DNA from: Flavonifractor sp. An82 | GTDB lineage: Bacteria; Bacillota; Clostridia; Oscillospirales; Oscillospiraceae | Direction of reading: 5' to 3' | Assembly (NCBI RefSeq): GCF_002159265.1 | Contig: NZ_NFHG01000019.1 | Span: forward strand, 1 to 64,000 | DNA length: 64,000 nucleotides | Part shown: in pieces, positions 16,135 to 25,985 of the stretch | Numbering within the stretch: position 1 is the first letter of the stretch | How the letters are laid out: every line of letters begins with the position of its first letter | Position numbers and translations under genes: made by a program | The notes under the pieces: generated by a model | What the model saw: only the letters and a program-made list of their open reading frames with translations | What the model was told of the DNA's origin: nothing | Database searches by the model: none

Positions 16135-16725
16135 TTGCCAAAATGCTATACAGATCAAGAAAAAGAATACATTAAACGTCGGTTAAAAGAGGAAGCGGGC
16201 AAGTGTCTTATTCAATATGGTATCCGTCGGACGACGGTTGATGATATAGTGAAGCGGGTGCAAATTCCCAAAGGAACATTTTACCTATTTTATCAGTCCA
16301 AAGAGCTTCTTCTATATGACGTGATTTTGGAGGAACATGATAGAATTGAAGAAGAACTTGTGCAGGCTGTTTCACAAATGCAAGACAATGAGTTTGATAC
16401 CGAACAACTGACCCAAGTTATTTATGATTTTTTCAAGAAGTCGTCTGTATCTCCGGTATTGAAAATCCTTAATTCAAACGAAATAGAACTGCTGGCCCGA
16501 AAGTTACCTGCCGGAGTGCTGGAAAAGCATATAGAGCATGACAATGACCTTATAGAAGATGTGCTTACCAAACTTACCCTAAATGCGGATATGGATAAGA
16601 AGGTGCTGGGAGCTGCTTTCAGAGCAATCTATTTTATAACACTTCATCGTGACAGCATTGGAGAGGACTATTTTGAAAAATCGCTGTATCTTTTAATTAA
16701 GGGATTGGTTTTGCAACTTAAATAG
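16135..16725 (+). CDS. TetR/AcrR-family regulator
   Basis: The 196-residue protein opens with a TetR helix-turn-helix (KCLIQYGIRRTTVDDIVKRV, then IPKGTFYLFYQSKELLLYDV), followed by an all-helical ligand domain. TTG at 16135 is preferred because GCGGAGGTGAC lies just upstream and MPKCYTDQEKEYI is a usual family start. The ATG at 16075 would add 20 residues without a good ribosome site. It is AT-rich compared with the chromosome and precedes an ABC ATPase gene, so it probably regulates that transporter's operon, most of which has been lost. Confidence 0.88.
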   Translation: MPKCYTDQEKEYIKRRLKEEAGKCLIQYGIRRTTVDDIVKRVQIPKGTFYLFYQSKELLLYDVILEEHDRIEEELVQAVSQMQDNEFDTEQLTQVIYDFFKKSSVSPVLKILNSNEIELLARKLPAGVLEKHIEHDNDLIEDVLTKLTLNADMDKKVLGAAFRAIYFITLHRDSIGEDYFEKSLYLLIKGLVLQLK

Positions 16726-16812
16726 ATTTGTCCGGCTTAAATGCCGGACTATCTTTCAAATGTTTTTTGACTATATAGAATGATATAGTCAAATAGTATG
16801 GAGGACAGAACT

Positions 16813-17367
16813 ATGATTACAGTAGATAAATTGACGTACAGTTACACAAAAAAGCCTTTTATAAAAGAAATGAGTTTTACAGTTTCAAAGGGAGAAATCT
16901 TTGGGTTTTTAGGCCCATCGGGTGCCGGGAAAAGTACCTTGCAAAAAATCCTGATCGGGATGCTGCCAACATATCAAGGTACAGCTATGGTAAATGGGGT
17001 TGAGTGCCGTAAGCATACAAATAGTTTCTATGAGCAAATTGGCGTTGACTTTGAATTTTCTACCATGTACGAAAAATTAACCGCAAAAGAGAACTTGACT
17101 TTTTTTGCTTCGCTTTACAAAAAGCAGACCCTTTCAATCAATGAACTTTTATCGGCTGTCGGTTTGCAGAACGATGCAGATAAGCGTGTGTCGGAATACT
17201 CAAAGGGGATGAAATCAAGGCTGAACTTTGTTAAGGCACTTCTACATGATCCAGATGTGCTTTTTCTCGATGAACCTACCAGCGGGCTTGACCCCACAAA
17301 CAGTAGAATTATGAAAGATATTATTTTGGCGCAGAAAGAAAAGGGAAAAACCATTCTCATACCTTAA
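16813..17367 (+). pseudogene. Truncated ABC transporter ATP-binding protein
   Basis: The ATG at 16813 lies 8 bases after GGAGG. Walker A is GPSGAGKSTLQK, the signature is EYSKGMKSRLNF, and Walker B is DVLFLDEPTSGLDP, in a CcmA/NodI-like drug or lantibiotic-type ATPase. The sequence stops at GKTILIP, exactly where the switch histidine (TTHxM) should follow, because foreign DNA starts at about 17,358. The last third of the domain and the partner permease are missing, so it cannot be a working ATPase. Confidence 0.85.
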
Positions 17368-17521
17368 AGCCGGATATTCCCTTCTCAGAAAATTCCTTTA
17401 CAATCACCCAATCCTTTTCTGCGGCAAATTCATGACACCTCTGCTTCTGCATAGGGATGTCGTCTTTTTCTACCTGGCCCTTGGTGGATACGCGATAGAG
17501 GCAATACACACGTTTTCTCAT
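17358..17521 (-). pseudogene. N-terminal fragment of a large serine recombinase
   Basis: Reading the minus strand from ATG 17521 gives MRKRVYCLYRVSTKGQVEKD, with YRVST containing the catalytic serine, then DDIPMQKQRCHEFAAEKDW and EFSEKGISGFKV. This is the first 54 residues of a resolvase/large serine recombinase; the sequence ends at the junction with the truncated ABC ATPase. The two fragments meet tail to tail at about 17,358, so one deletion removed the ends of both. Too short for most gene callers. Confidence 0.85.
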
Positions 17522-17697
17522 ACTACATCACCATGGCCTGTCATCTGTTGGATATAGGACGATTTGAGAAATTCCCGAACCGATTTCGGCAACTCCATAT
17601 TGGCATGTTCCGCAAAAATAAGCTGGACAACCATGCCGTGAACGATTACTTCCGTCATATTGTGTATGATGGAATTATTCTGCTGTTTCATGGTCAT
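17518..17697 (-). CDS. Small ICE protein upstream of the recombinase
   Basis: A 59-residue protein begins MTMKQQNNSIIHNMTEVIVH and ends SSYIQQMTGHGDVV. GGAAGGAG precedes the ATG at 17697. Its last codons overlap the start of the recombinase fragment (ATG inside GTATGA), and its own start overlaps the end of the AbrB gene, as in intact Clostridia elements where these three genes form an operon. The function is unknown. Confidence 0.75.
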   Translation of the reverse strand: MTMKQQNNSIIHNMTEVIVHGMVVQLIFAEHANMELPKSVREFLKSSYIQQMTGHGDVV

Positions 17698-18124
17698 GGA
17701 CTCCTTCCTGAATAAATTCATCAAGTTGTTGGATCAACAATTCAGCCTCCTCGGGCAAAGCCCAGGCCAGTTGAGAGGCAGTTTGGAGCTGCTCCAGGAG
17801 AGAACGCAGCTCATTTTTGCTGAGGCAGGACTCTCCGCAGAGCACGATGCCTCCGTCCAGACAAATGATCTGGATATCCTGGCCTGGGGAGAGATTTGCC
17901 TGTTCCAGCAGGGAAGTAGGAATCCTGATTTTTGATTCTGCCCATATAGGCTGTGCCAGTGAATTTGGTGAGAGAAAAAACTCCTGACAGGAATCGGCCA
18001 GTTATACAAGGTAGGCTGTGGCACCAGGGGAGAGGCCCATCTCCTGAAGCAAATCTGCAGGGATCTTCAGTTCGCCATTCTCATCTACCTGCAACAAAAT
18101 TTCTGCAATCTGCAAATATATCAC
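17675..18124 (-). pseudogene. AbrB/MazE-domain regulator with an in-frame stop
   Basis: From GTG 18124 the frame reads QIAEILLQVDENGELKIPA, a swapped-hairpin AbrB domain, through GLSPGATAYLV. A TAA at 18002-18004 interrupts it, but the same frame continues (LADSCQEFF) into a second AbrB-like half (KIRIPTSLLEQANLSPGQDI) and a helical end (LLIQQLDEFIQEGV) at 17675. Intact relatives are single proteins with both halves. The stop looks like a point mutation; a short 40-residue product or reinitiation remains possible. Confidence 0.8.
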
Positions 18125-18194
18125 CCTTTCCGCATAAAAGTCCCGGTCACTGCGTTAGAAACTGAGACTGAGTGTGACTAATACCACAAACATA

Positions 18195-18253
18195 GGGGCC
18201 GCCCGTATTGGCTGCGCGAGCTCTGCTTCACGCATCCCCTTTGGGCGGTCCCC
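18195..18253. other. Intergenic hairpin in the 18.1-18.4 kb gap
   Basis: GGGGCCGCCC (18195-18204) and GGGCGGTCCCC (18243-18253) can pair with one bulged T around a 38-base loop. I see no other gene, repeat or clear promoter in 18,125-18,416. It may be an element-end structure or a terminator. Confidence 0.4.
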
Positions 18254-18416
18254 ATGGCTTCTGATATTAAGACTTTACACTTTTGTTGTTCTTCTGCTGC
18301 GCTCGTATTCGACACTACCATAGGGATGGAAGGTATTAGCGTTCGCTGAAAGCGAGTATTGCGGTACATTTTCATGCAGCGGAAAGCATTGTAAAATCAC
18401 TTCGAGGTGAACTGCA

Positions 18417-18767
18417 GTGCGTGATTTTTCAAAAATCCTTGGCGATGCCGCCAGAGAGGCGCGCAATGGGCTTGGCTGGACACAAAGCCGTGTGGCGGAA
18501 GAGTCAAATATTGATGTCCGCACGGTGGTCAACATAGAAAACTACAGGGCAAATCCAAAGTTAGAGGTGCTCTGGCCCTTTATCCGTACACTCCGCATAG
18601 ATGCGAGTGAAATTTTTTATCCCGAACTGCAATGCGAAAACCCTGTGATCATCCGGCTTCGCTGTTTGCTGGAGAACTGTTCCGAGCAAGAGGCAACCGC
18701 GCTGATCCCTGTTATAGAGGCCGTGTTGGAGGCTTTGCGCTCGGAACAGTACATACAAATCAAATAG
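18417..18767 (+). CDS. XRE-family helix-turn-helix regulator
   Basis: This 116-residue protein has a standard XRE helix-turn-helix in its first 65 residues (ILGDAAREARNGLGWTQSRV, then ESNIDVRTVVNIENYRANPK) and a helical C-terminal region with CSEQEATALIPVIEAVLEAL. The GTG start is 6 bases from GAGGTGA. Relatives occur in the variable cargo of Clostridia ICEs. Its target is unknown; it stands alone and shares a terminator region with the convergent KTR gene. Confidence 0.85.
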   Translation: MRDFSKILGDAAREARNGLGWTQSRVAEESNIDVRTVVNIENYRANPKLEVLWPFIRTLRIDASEIFYPELQCENPVIIRLRCLLENCSEQEATALIPVIEAVLEALRSEQYIQIK

Positions 18768-18783
18768 TGATCCAAATAAAAAA

Positions 18784-18819
18784 AGAGCCTGCGACCCTAT
18801 TTATAGGGCAGCAGGCTCT
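18784..18819. terminator. Terminator between convergent XRE and KTR genes
   Basis: AGAGCCTGC (18784-18792) pairs with GCAGGCTCT (18811-18819), with an inner CCCTAT/ATAGGG stem. The A-run at 18776-18784 gives a U-tract for the minus-strand KTR transcript. Confidence 0.85.
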
Positions 18820-18824
18820 GCGCT

Positions 18825-18998
18825 TTAAGCGTCTGGCTCCTTGCTCAAAATCATTTTCAGTTGTACAACATCTACTCGGCATTCCTTTTTACATCTGGGA
18901 CAGTACAGCGGAAACCTGACCAGTACGGTATCTGCATACACTTTTGTTTTTGAACGTTCCCCGCAAACTGGACAGCGAAGCCAATATGATTGATTCAT
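18825..18998 (-). CDS. Cysteine-rich KTR-type small protein
   Basis: A 57-residue protein with two CxxC pairs, LRCPVCGERSKTKVYADTVL and FPLYCPRCKKEC, followed by VDVVQLKMI. This matches the cysteine-rich KTR-domain peptides common in Tn916-like and Clostridia ICEs, probably a zinc ribbon. The AGGAGGG site is 13-14 bases before the ATG, rather far. Its DNA is AT-rich like the neighbouring element genes. Function in the element is unknown. Confidence 0.82.
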   Translation of the reverse strand: MNQSYWLRCPVCGERSKTKVYADTVLVRFPLYCPRCKKECRVDVVQLKMILSKEPDA

Positions 18999-19121
18999 TG
19001 TGCTAATTTCAGCCCTCCTATGATGTATGCAAATAAGCCAGAACCTTTGGGAATGCTCTCTTTCTGGAGAAAGAGCATGCCCTGGTACTCAAACCGCCGT
19101 CTGTAAGATTCTCGCATAGCA

Positions 19122-19151
19122 GGGAGGGACCGGACGATGCCGGTCCCTCCC
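19122..19151 (-). terminator. Hairpin after the SLH protein gene
   Basis: GGGAGGGACCGG (19122-19133) and CCGGTCCCTCCC (19140-19151) form a perfect 12-bp stem with a 6-base loop, 33 bases beyond the minus-strand stop at 19184. There is no strong U-tract. Confidence 0.7.
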
Positions 19152-19183
19152 GCCGTTTGTTTTGGCTTCCTGTGCTCACCGGC

Positions 19184-22100
19184 TCAGGCCAGTTCTCTCC
19201 ACAGGAAGGTGACAGCCTGGGCCCGGGTCACGACGACCTCCGGGCTGAACTTGTTGTTGCCGGTGCCGTTGGTGATGCCTTTGGCCACCGCCCAGGTGAC
19301 GGCGTCGGTGTACCAGGTGTCCGCCGCCACGTCGTCAAAGCCGCCGCCGACGGCCGCCGGGGTGCCTGCCGCCCGCCACTGGAAGGTGACCGCCTGGGCC
19401 CGGGTCACGGGGTCATCCGGGCTAAAAGAGGTGGCGCTGGTGCCGTTGGTGATGCCGTTGGCCACCGCCCACAGCACCGCGTCATAGTACCAAGTGCCGG
19501 CGCTCACGTCGGCAAAGGGGTTGCTGCCGGTGGCCTTGGGGGAGCCGTAGGCTCGCCACAGGAAGGTCACCATCTGAGCTCGGGTCACGGGAGCGTTGGG
19601 GCTGAAAGTGGTGGCGCTTGTGCCGGCAGTGACGCCGTTTGCCACCGCCCACAGCACCGCGTCATAGTAGTAGTCGCTCTCGTAGACGTCGGCGAAGGGG
19701 TTGGTCACCTGTTCCGCGATCTCTTTGAAGGAGACCTGGATCTTCACGCTGGAGCCGGGCATGGAGAAGGTGTACTTGCCGCTGCCCTTGTCCGTCACCT
19801 CCAGTTCGTTGCCCTTGGCGTCGGTGACGGTGAGGGTGTCCAGTTCATAGCCCTGATCGGGCTTGACGGTGATGGTCACTGTGGTGCCCTTGGCCGCCTG
19901 CTTGGGGGAGACGGTGACAGTGCCGCCCTGGATGCTGGAGCTGTCAGGGACAGAGATGGAGTAGCTGCTGCTGCCACCGCCGCCGGAGGAACCGCCGGGG
20001 GTGACGGGGGGCTGCGGGGTGACCGTACCGCCGCCGTTGTCGCCGGAGGTCTTCACGGTGTAGGAGAAGGTGGCGACCTCGCTGTTGGCCTTGCCCGGCA
20101 GCACCGCGATGGCCTTAAGGGTGGTGCTCGTGGTGATGAGGATGGGCCCGGTATAGAGCTTGCTGTTCAGGCTGGGCTCACTGCCGTCGGTGGTGTAGAA
20201 GATGCGGCCCCCCGCTTCGCAAGTTAGGGTCACAGGGGTATTAGTCGCCACCTGGCCGCCAGAGGGCGTGGCGGCGGGCTGGGCCGCCTGGGGCGGCGCC
20301 TCCACGGTAAGGCCCCGAGAGAACCAGCTGGTGCGCAGGGTCTTATCCGCGTAGTTCTCTGCGGTGGAATCCACATTGACAACCACCGTATCGCCCAGGT
20401 TCAGCGCCCCGGAGGTGGGTCTCAGGATGACAGAGCGGGTCAGGGCGGTGCCGTCGGGCGCATATTCCGTGGCACATTCCACGGCAAAGGAAACATCCTT
20501 TCCGTTGGCCTTCAGGGTGAACACATCATCCAGGCTGTCTACCTTCATGTACTGGGAGAAGGCGATATACACGCCGTCGGTGGCGGCGGTCAGGCTCTCC
20601 ACCTCGGGGGCGGCCAGGCTGGTCAGCCCGATGTTCACGTCCAGCTGGACCGGCGGCACGGGCATGTACCAGGTGCCGTTCGCTTGCATTGCGCCGCTGC
20701 CGTCTGTCTCTCCGGTGGTATAGGCCGCATACCCCTCCTTGGACACGGTGACCGACCAGCCGCCCTCGGGCACGAACCACTCGTAGTAGCCGTCCTCGCC
20801 GGTGGACTGGGGGTTGACCTGGTCCGCCACGGAGGCGTCCCACAGGACTCTTATACCGGTGTCCCTGTTGACCTCGTAAACGGAGGCGCTTACGCCCTCC
20901 AGACGGTTGTTCTCCACCGCCTCGTAGACATAGCCGGAGGGGTCGATGGCCGGCTTGGGCCGGTCGGGGACGGGCTCGGAGATGCCGGGCCCCTGGGGGC
21001 TGTCGCCGCCAGGCTCGCCGCCGCCGCCAGGCTCGTCGCCGCCGCCAGGCTCGTCGCCGCCGCCGGGCTCGTCGCCGCCGCCAGGCTCGTCGCCGCCGCC
21101 AGGCTCGTCGCCGCCGCCGGGCTCATCGCCGCCGCCGGGCTCGTCGCCGCCGCCGGGCTCGTCGCCGCCGCCGGGCTCGTCGCCGCCGGAACCGCCGCCA
21201 TCGTTGTCCTTGTCCTTGTCCTTGTCGGGGTCTTGCTTTTTCCGGGGGTCGGGGCACTCGTCGTTGAAGGGGAAGCCGGTCCAGTCGATTTCCTGTCCGT
21301 TCTTTTCGGCCTCCAGCAGGGCGTCGTAGGCCTTCTTGGTCAGCTCCCGCATCTCCTTGCTCTTGCCGAAGCCCAAAGTGTTGGTGATCTGGTTCCAGAT
21401 GCCGTCCTCCAGCTGCTCCATGGCCCATTTTGCCAGTTCCTCTGTGCTCTTGCCGGCGGCCTTGGTGGCGTCCGTGGCGGTTTTGAGATAGTTCTTGACC
21501 ATCTCCAGCTGCTTTTCGCCCACCTTCCACTTCAGGTTGTTGTAGAGACCGCCGCCCAGGGTCTCCCGGTTGGCGTTGGCCGTCCAGAAGAGCTCGGAGT
21601 TGATGTCGTCCACGCCGTTTTGCTCCAGCATCTGGAGCAAAATGCTCATGTAGGCCATATCCGGGTCCACCCCGATGGGCGGGCCGCTGGGGGGCGTGGG
21701 CGGCGAGCCGGAGGGCGTAAAGCCGTCGTCTCCAGTGGAAGACCGCTGCGTGATGCTGCGCGTCAACGCATTGGAGGACGCGGTGCCGTTGCCTTCCAGT
21801 TTCTGCTCTGTCTCGTCCAGAGCGGCATAGAAGGCCTGCCACACGTCCAGTACCTGCTGGGTCTTGTACCGGTTATCCGCCTCGGTCTTGAGATTGTAGT
21901 ACGTTGTTCCGTCCTTTGTGTACTCGTCGCTCAGTTTGGTGTCCGGATCCGGGTCGCCGGTAGGCTCTGCAATAATGTGCGCCGCGTCGGTGGCCGTGTT
22001 CTCGTAGGTGGTGGTGGACACCGTGCCGCTGGACGCATCATAGACCACCTGCTCGTACTTGTTCATGGTCATGGTCTCGTGCTTCCAGATGGTGCTGTCC

Positions 22101-25100
22101 CCCGCCTGGTACTTGCTCACCGTCTCCACGGTGAATTCGTCGCTCACCGTGCCCATGCGGGTGTATTGGGTGTTGTTGCCGGTGTTCATGAAGGTGAAGC
22201 CCTGCTTCATTTGGTCAGTCAACTCGTCGTCGGTGGGCATGGTGGGCAATTTGCTGATCGCATCGGCAGCACCTGTGGCTTCTTCCTTGCGGGTGATCTT
22301 GAAGTTGTAGGTATTGCTGCCGTTGGTAAAGGTCAGCGTGCCTGCCGTGGGCTTGCCGTCTGTCCAGGTGACATAGTTCAGGCCGGCGGCGCCCAACGCG
22401 GTATTGACTTTGTTTTGCTGGTCCGTATCGCTGAGCGTATCCTCAGCCTCCGCTTGGACCGCTTCTTCGAGGGCCGCATACTCCCCCTCGGTCAGCTGGG
22501 CGGCCGGCTCCTTGGGCACGTAGTACACCCACGCGCCGGTGGGCGGGTTGTTGCCGCAATAATAAGGCTCCGTTATCCAGTGTCCTTCGCCCCACTCTCC
22601 TTCATCCCGATAGGTGGCGGGCAGCTTTTCCACCCCGTCCGCCCGGGGCAGGTAGACCGTGACCTCCTCCAGGGCATCCCCGCTGGCATCGCCGCTGAAG
22701 GTCAGGAAGTATCTCGTGGGTATATCGGGCATGTAATAATAATAGGATCCGGCATGGGTGTTTCCCCCGCTTTGGGAATCCCACATCGTAACAAGGTTCC
22801 CCACGTAATTCGTCAGCTGGATCTTGGTCAGCACCGGCAGGGAGGCGTTGTACCGCACGTCCATCACGTTGGAGGTGATGGTCAGGCCATCCTCGGTGAC
22901 CGCTTTGGCGGACACCGTGTGACTGCCGGGGCCGATGGGGTTGTCCAGGCTCAGCTGCGCGTTGTAAAGGCCATATTTGTTGGCTTGGAGCTGCGCGGTC
23001 TCCACCCCGTCCACAAACAGCGTGACGGTGCTGTTCTCTGGCGTGCTGCCGTAGACGTAGAAGGACGCCTCCGCCACCGCCTCCGGGGCGTACAGGGTGA
23101 TCAGCGGCTCATACAGGGTGGCCGCCCCCACAAAGTAATCTCTGCCTTTTTCGCCCAGCCTGGCATAGGCGAGGGCCTCCACCCGCTCCAGATCGCCGCG
23201 GCGGTACTGCCACTGGAGGGTGACCGGCCAGCCGCCGTACTCTGCCACGTCATAAATCCAGATTTCGTATGTGCCGTTAAAACGTGTAATATGGTCATTA
23301 TCATTGGGGGTAATGTGGATATCCTTACCATCGGGCCGCTTTCCGTTGACGTAGAGGCTGCCGTTGATGACCTGAACGTAGCCGACGCTCTCCCTCCACA
23401 TATTATTGGTGTATAGGGATACCATGAGGACTTTCGGGGCGCTCTCCAGGTCCTTGGGCGCCACCGTCATGCGGACGGAGACCACCTCGCCCTCGGTGGT
23501 GACGGTCAGACCGCTGGTCTCCAGATTCAGCAGGGAGCCTACGGTATCCGCGGGAATCGTAATCGTGCCGCTGATCGACTCGCTATGTTCGTATCGAATC
23601 TCTACGGACCGCTCCAGAGAATACTGGCTGAGTCCGGCCTCCGCAAGGGCCGCTTTGATCTCCGCCAGGCTGTTTTGGGCATAGCTGACCTGCTGCCAGG
23701 GGCCATCCCCCAGGAGCAGGCAGGTGTACCTGCCGGGGTCCAGGTAGATGTTGTAGTGGGCGAGCTCATCCCCCCAGTTTTGGCACTGATCCGCCTTCAC
23801 CAGGGCGCCCGCCCCATCGTACAGCAGGATGTAGCAGTCGGTGCGGCCGGGATTGCCCAGCGCAACGGCTAGGGACCCAAGCTCCACAAAGCGGGGGAGC
23901 TCGGTACTGCGAATGTAGACGGTGCTATTGCTGTCCAAGGTCACGTCAGTCTCACAGTAGTAATGATTGTTGTACATCTCCATGTGGAGGGTCTGGTTTG
24001 CCGCCGTCTCCGGCTCCGTCAGGTAGATGTACTTCTTGTCGCCGCTGGTGGTGAAGGCCACGGATTCGCCGTCCGATGTCGTCAGCTCGCAGGAGGTGAA
24101 CATATATCTATTCGGCAGGGAGATCACGCCCTGGCGGGCGGACAGGATGATGTCCATATCGGCCTCACCCACACCGGCCGTCAACTCTTTTGTATACAAC
24201 CCCAGGTCGCCCCGGCTGGCGGTGAGGACCGCCCCCTTCAGCACCGGCGTTGAGAGGCTAAATGTACCGTCAGAATCGGTGGTCCTCGTGACGGAAACGG
24301 CGTTGCCGGAGACGGTGTTGGAGACGGTGACCGTCACGCCGCTGAGGGGCGTCCCGTCCGCCAGCTGGACTTTGCCGGAGACGGTGTATTGCGGCAGAGC
24401 AACCAGCTCTATCGTGGGCTTGGGGGTTTCAGCGGAAACTGCCCTTTTTTCGCCGGAGGCGAATCGGGTCAGCAAGGTGCCCGCCGGTTGGGCCTGCACA
24501 TAGAGGGTCTCACCCGGGAGCAGGCAATAGCTGGAGCCGGTGGCGATGGGCTCGGCATCCTCCTCGTTGCTCGCATACCACTTTAAGTAGTAGCGGCGCA
24601 GATCCACTGCCTCGCCATTGGAATCCACCACGAGGGGGCTGACCTGTGTGAGGGTCACGTCTCCCAGAGTCAGGGTGGTCTCCTCCTCAGAGATGGGGCC
24701 CCTGGCGTATACCACCTCCCGGCCGTTTTGCGTGCCGGTCACCTGGAGGGCATAGCTGTCGTCAGTCGAAGGCCACGTCACATAGGTGTCCTGCGGGGTG
24801 GGGTCCCAGCCCAGGGAGATGGTCTCCAGCAGCTTGTCCCCCTGATAGACCTTCAGGTATTTGGCAACGTCGGCGTTGACGGCGCCGGTGAAGCGTACCC
24901 GCACCGTGGCGACAATGGGCAGACCGACGGAGACCTCGCTGCTCTCCTCGCCCATGGCAAAGACCACCTTCTCAATGGTCCCGGTGACGTCGCTGGCCAA
25001 GGCCTCGCCGCCGCCGGAGAGCAGATAGCTGCCGGCCGTGCCCGTCAGGTTCACCACAAAGGACTCCTTGCTCCCACTGGCGGACGTGTAGCGGACGGTG

Positions 25101-25527
25101 GCCGTGGCGTTCTCCGCACCCGTCACCGGCTGCGCCGTGTAGAGGAAGAGGGAATAGGGCAAACCGCCGCGGATGCTGGGGGTACCCCCGGACTGGAAGG
25201 TGGAGAAGAAGGCGTTGACGGCCGAGATCCCCTGCTCCCCGCCCACGGCGCCGGAGGGGGAGAAGACCACCCTCTGGGCCGGATGGAGGAAGTTGCCGTC
25301 GGCGGAGATGGACCAGTTGGCGAGGGCCTCCTGCACCGGGGCATAGGCTTCCTCCACCCCCGGCGGGGGGTCCTGGCCATCGGTAGAGACATAGGTCACC
25401 TGCTCGCCGGACGACGCATCTATCACCCTTTCGGCGTAGGTGAAACCGCCGGCCGGATCGCCGGTGAGCTTCCAGAGCCGGTAGGTGATGCTTAGAAGCT
25501 CATTTGTGCTGGGATTGGAGGAATAGG
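19184..25527 (-). CDS. Giant S-layer-homology surface protein, 5' end lost
   Basis: About 2,110 residues remain. From the C-terminus backward there are three SLH domains (each with FADV, WYYDAVLWAVANGI and TRAQ motifs), a Gly/Ser linker, a bacterial-repeat segment, a chitobiase C-terminal-like domain (IFYTTDGSEPSLNSKLYTGP), a GGGDEP hexapeptide linker, helical and beta-rich modules and several Ig-like or carboxypeptidase-regulatory-like repeats. SLH domains bind pyruvylated wall polymers, so it is an exposed wall-anchored protein, possibly an adhesin. The signal peptide and start are missing: near 25,527 the frame enters a recombinase fragment. As it stands it should not be secreted. Confidence 0.88.
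21004..21188. repeat. 18-bp tandem repeat coding for (GGGDEP)n in the SLH protein
   Basis: About ten copies of an 18-base unit (CGCCGCCGCC then AGGCTCGT or GGGCTCGT on the + strand) encode a Gly-Gly-Gly-Asp-Glu-Pro linker. Units differ by an A/G at one position, and one has TCAT instead of TCGT. Copy number probably varies between strains, changing linker length. Confidence 0.9.
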
Positions 25528-25985
25528 CTGTGGTACTGTATGATTGTCTTTCCCTCGCGCATGGCCTGCCGCTTGCCCCAGCGGACATTGGCGCTGATGC
25601 TCTCGCTTTCTGCCTGAGCGAAGGCTCCAAGCATGGTGATGAGGATCTCGCTGTCGGCTTCCAGCGTGTTGATGTTCTCCTTTTCGAAGATGACCGCAAT
25701 GCCCAATTCCCGCAGGGCCCGGATGTAATTCAGGCAGTCCACCGTATTTCTGGCGAAGCGGGAGATGGATTTGGTCAGGACGATGTCGATCTTCTTCTGC
25801 TTGCACAGCCGGATCATCTTCAGGAATTCGGGCCGCTTCCGAGCCGATGTGCCTGTGATGCCCTCATCTGCGAAGATCCCGGCCATGGTCCACTCCCGGT
25901 TGGTCATGATCTTGTCGGTGTAGTAGTTCTGCTGGGCCTCATAGCTGGTGAGCTGCTCCTCGTCATCAGTGGATACCCGGCAGTA
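25527..25985 (-). pseudogene. Internal fragment of a large serine recombinase (both ends missing)
   Basis: The minus strand from 25985 reads YCRVSTDDEEQLTSYEAQQN, then NREWTMAGIFADEGITGTSA, KRPEFLKMIRLCKQKKIDIV, TKSISRFARNTVDCLNYIRA and WGKRQAMREGKTIIQY. This is the catalytic domain of a TndX/Tn4451-like recombinase, from just before the catalytic serine motif to about residue 170. The true start codon and the DNA-binding domain are absent. It joins the 5'-truncated SLH gene on one side and the 5'-truncated binding-protein gene on the other, so it looks like a rearrangement scar. Confidence 0.85.

Larger units (their letters stand above)
14240..19020. mobile_element. Decayed integrative/conjugative element remnants
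   Basis: At 14,240 the composition and reading frame of the kinase gene break. What follows is typical Clostridia ICE cargo in fragmented order: a replication initiator, an XRE regulator cut at about 15,603, TetR plus a truncated ABC ATPase, a truncated serine recombinase, an AbrB gene with a stop, an XRE gene and a KTR-type Cys peptide. No intact integrase, relaxase or conjugation ATPase is present. The right end is uncertain; 19,020 marks the last gene of element type. Several deletions between different elements are more likely than one insertion. Confidence 0.75.

Noticed and set aside
21004-21188. Repeats in the SLH gene as a CRISPR array.
   Set aside because: Units are adjacent without spacers, GC-rich and in frame with a peptide linker; there are no cas genes.
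20684-23416. Very long open frame antisense to the SLH gene (910 codons), and others such as 4281-6203, 6372-8198, 1324-2367.
   Set aside because: They lie opposite well-supported genes, have low-complexity His/Gln/Gly-rich translations and no ribosome sites; high GC removes stops by chance.
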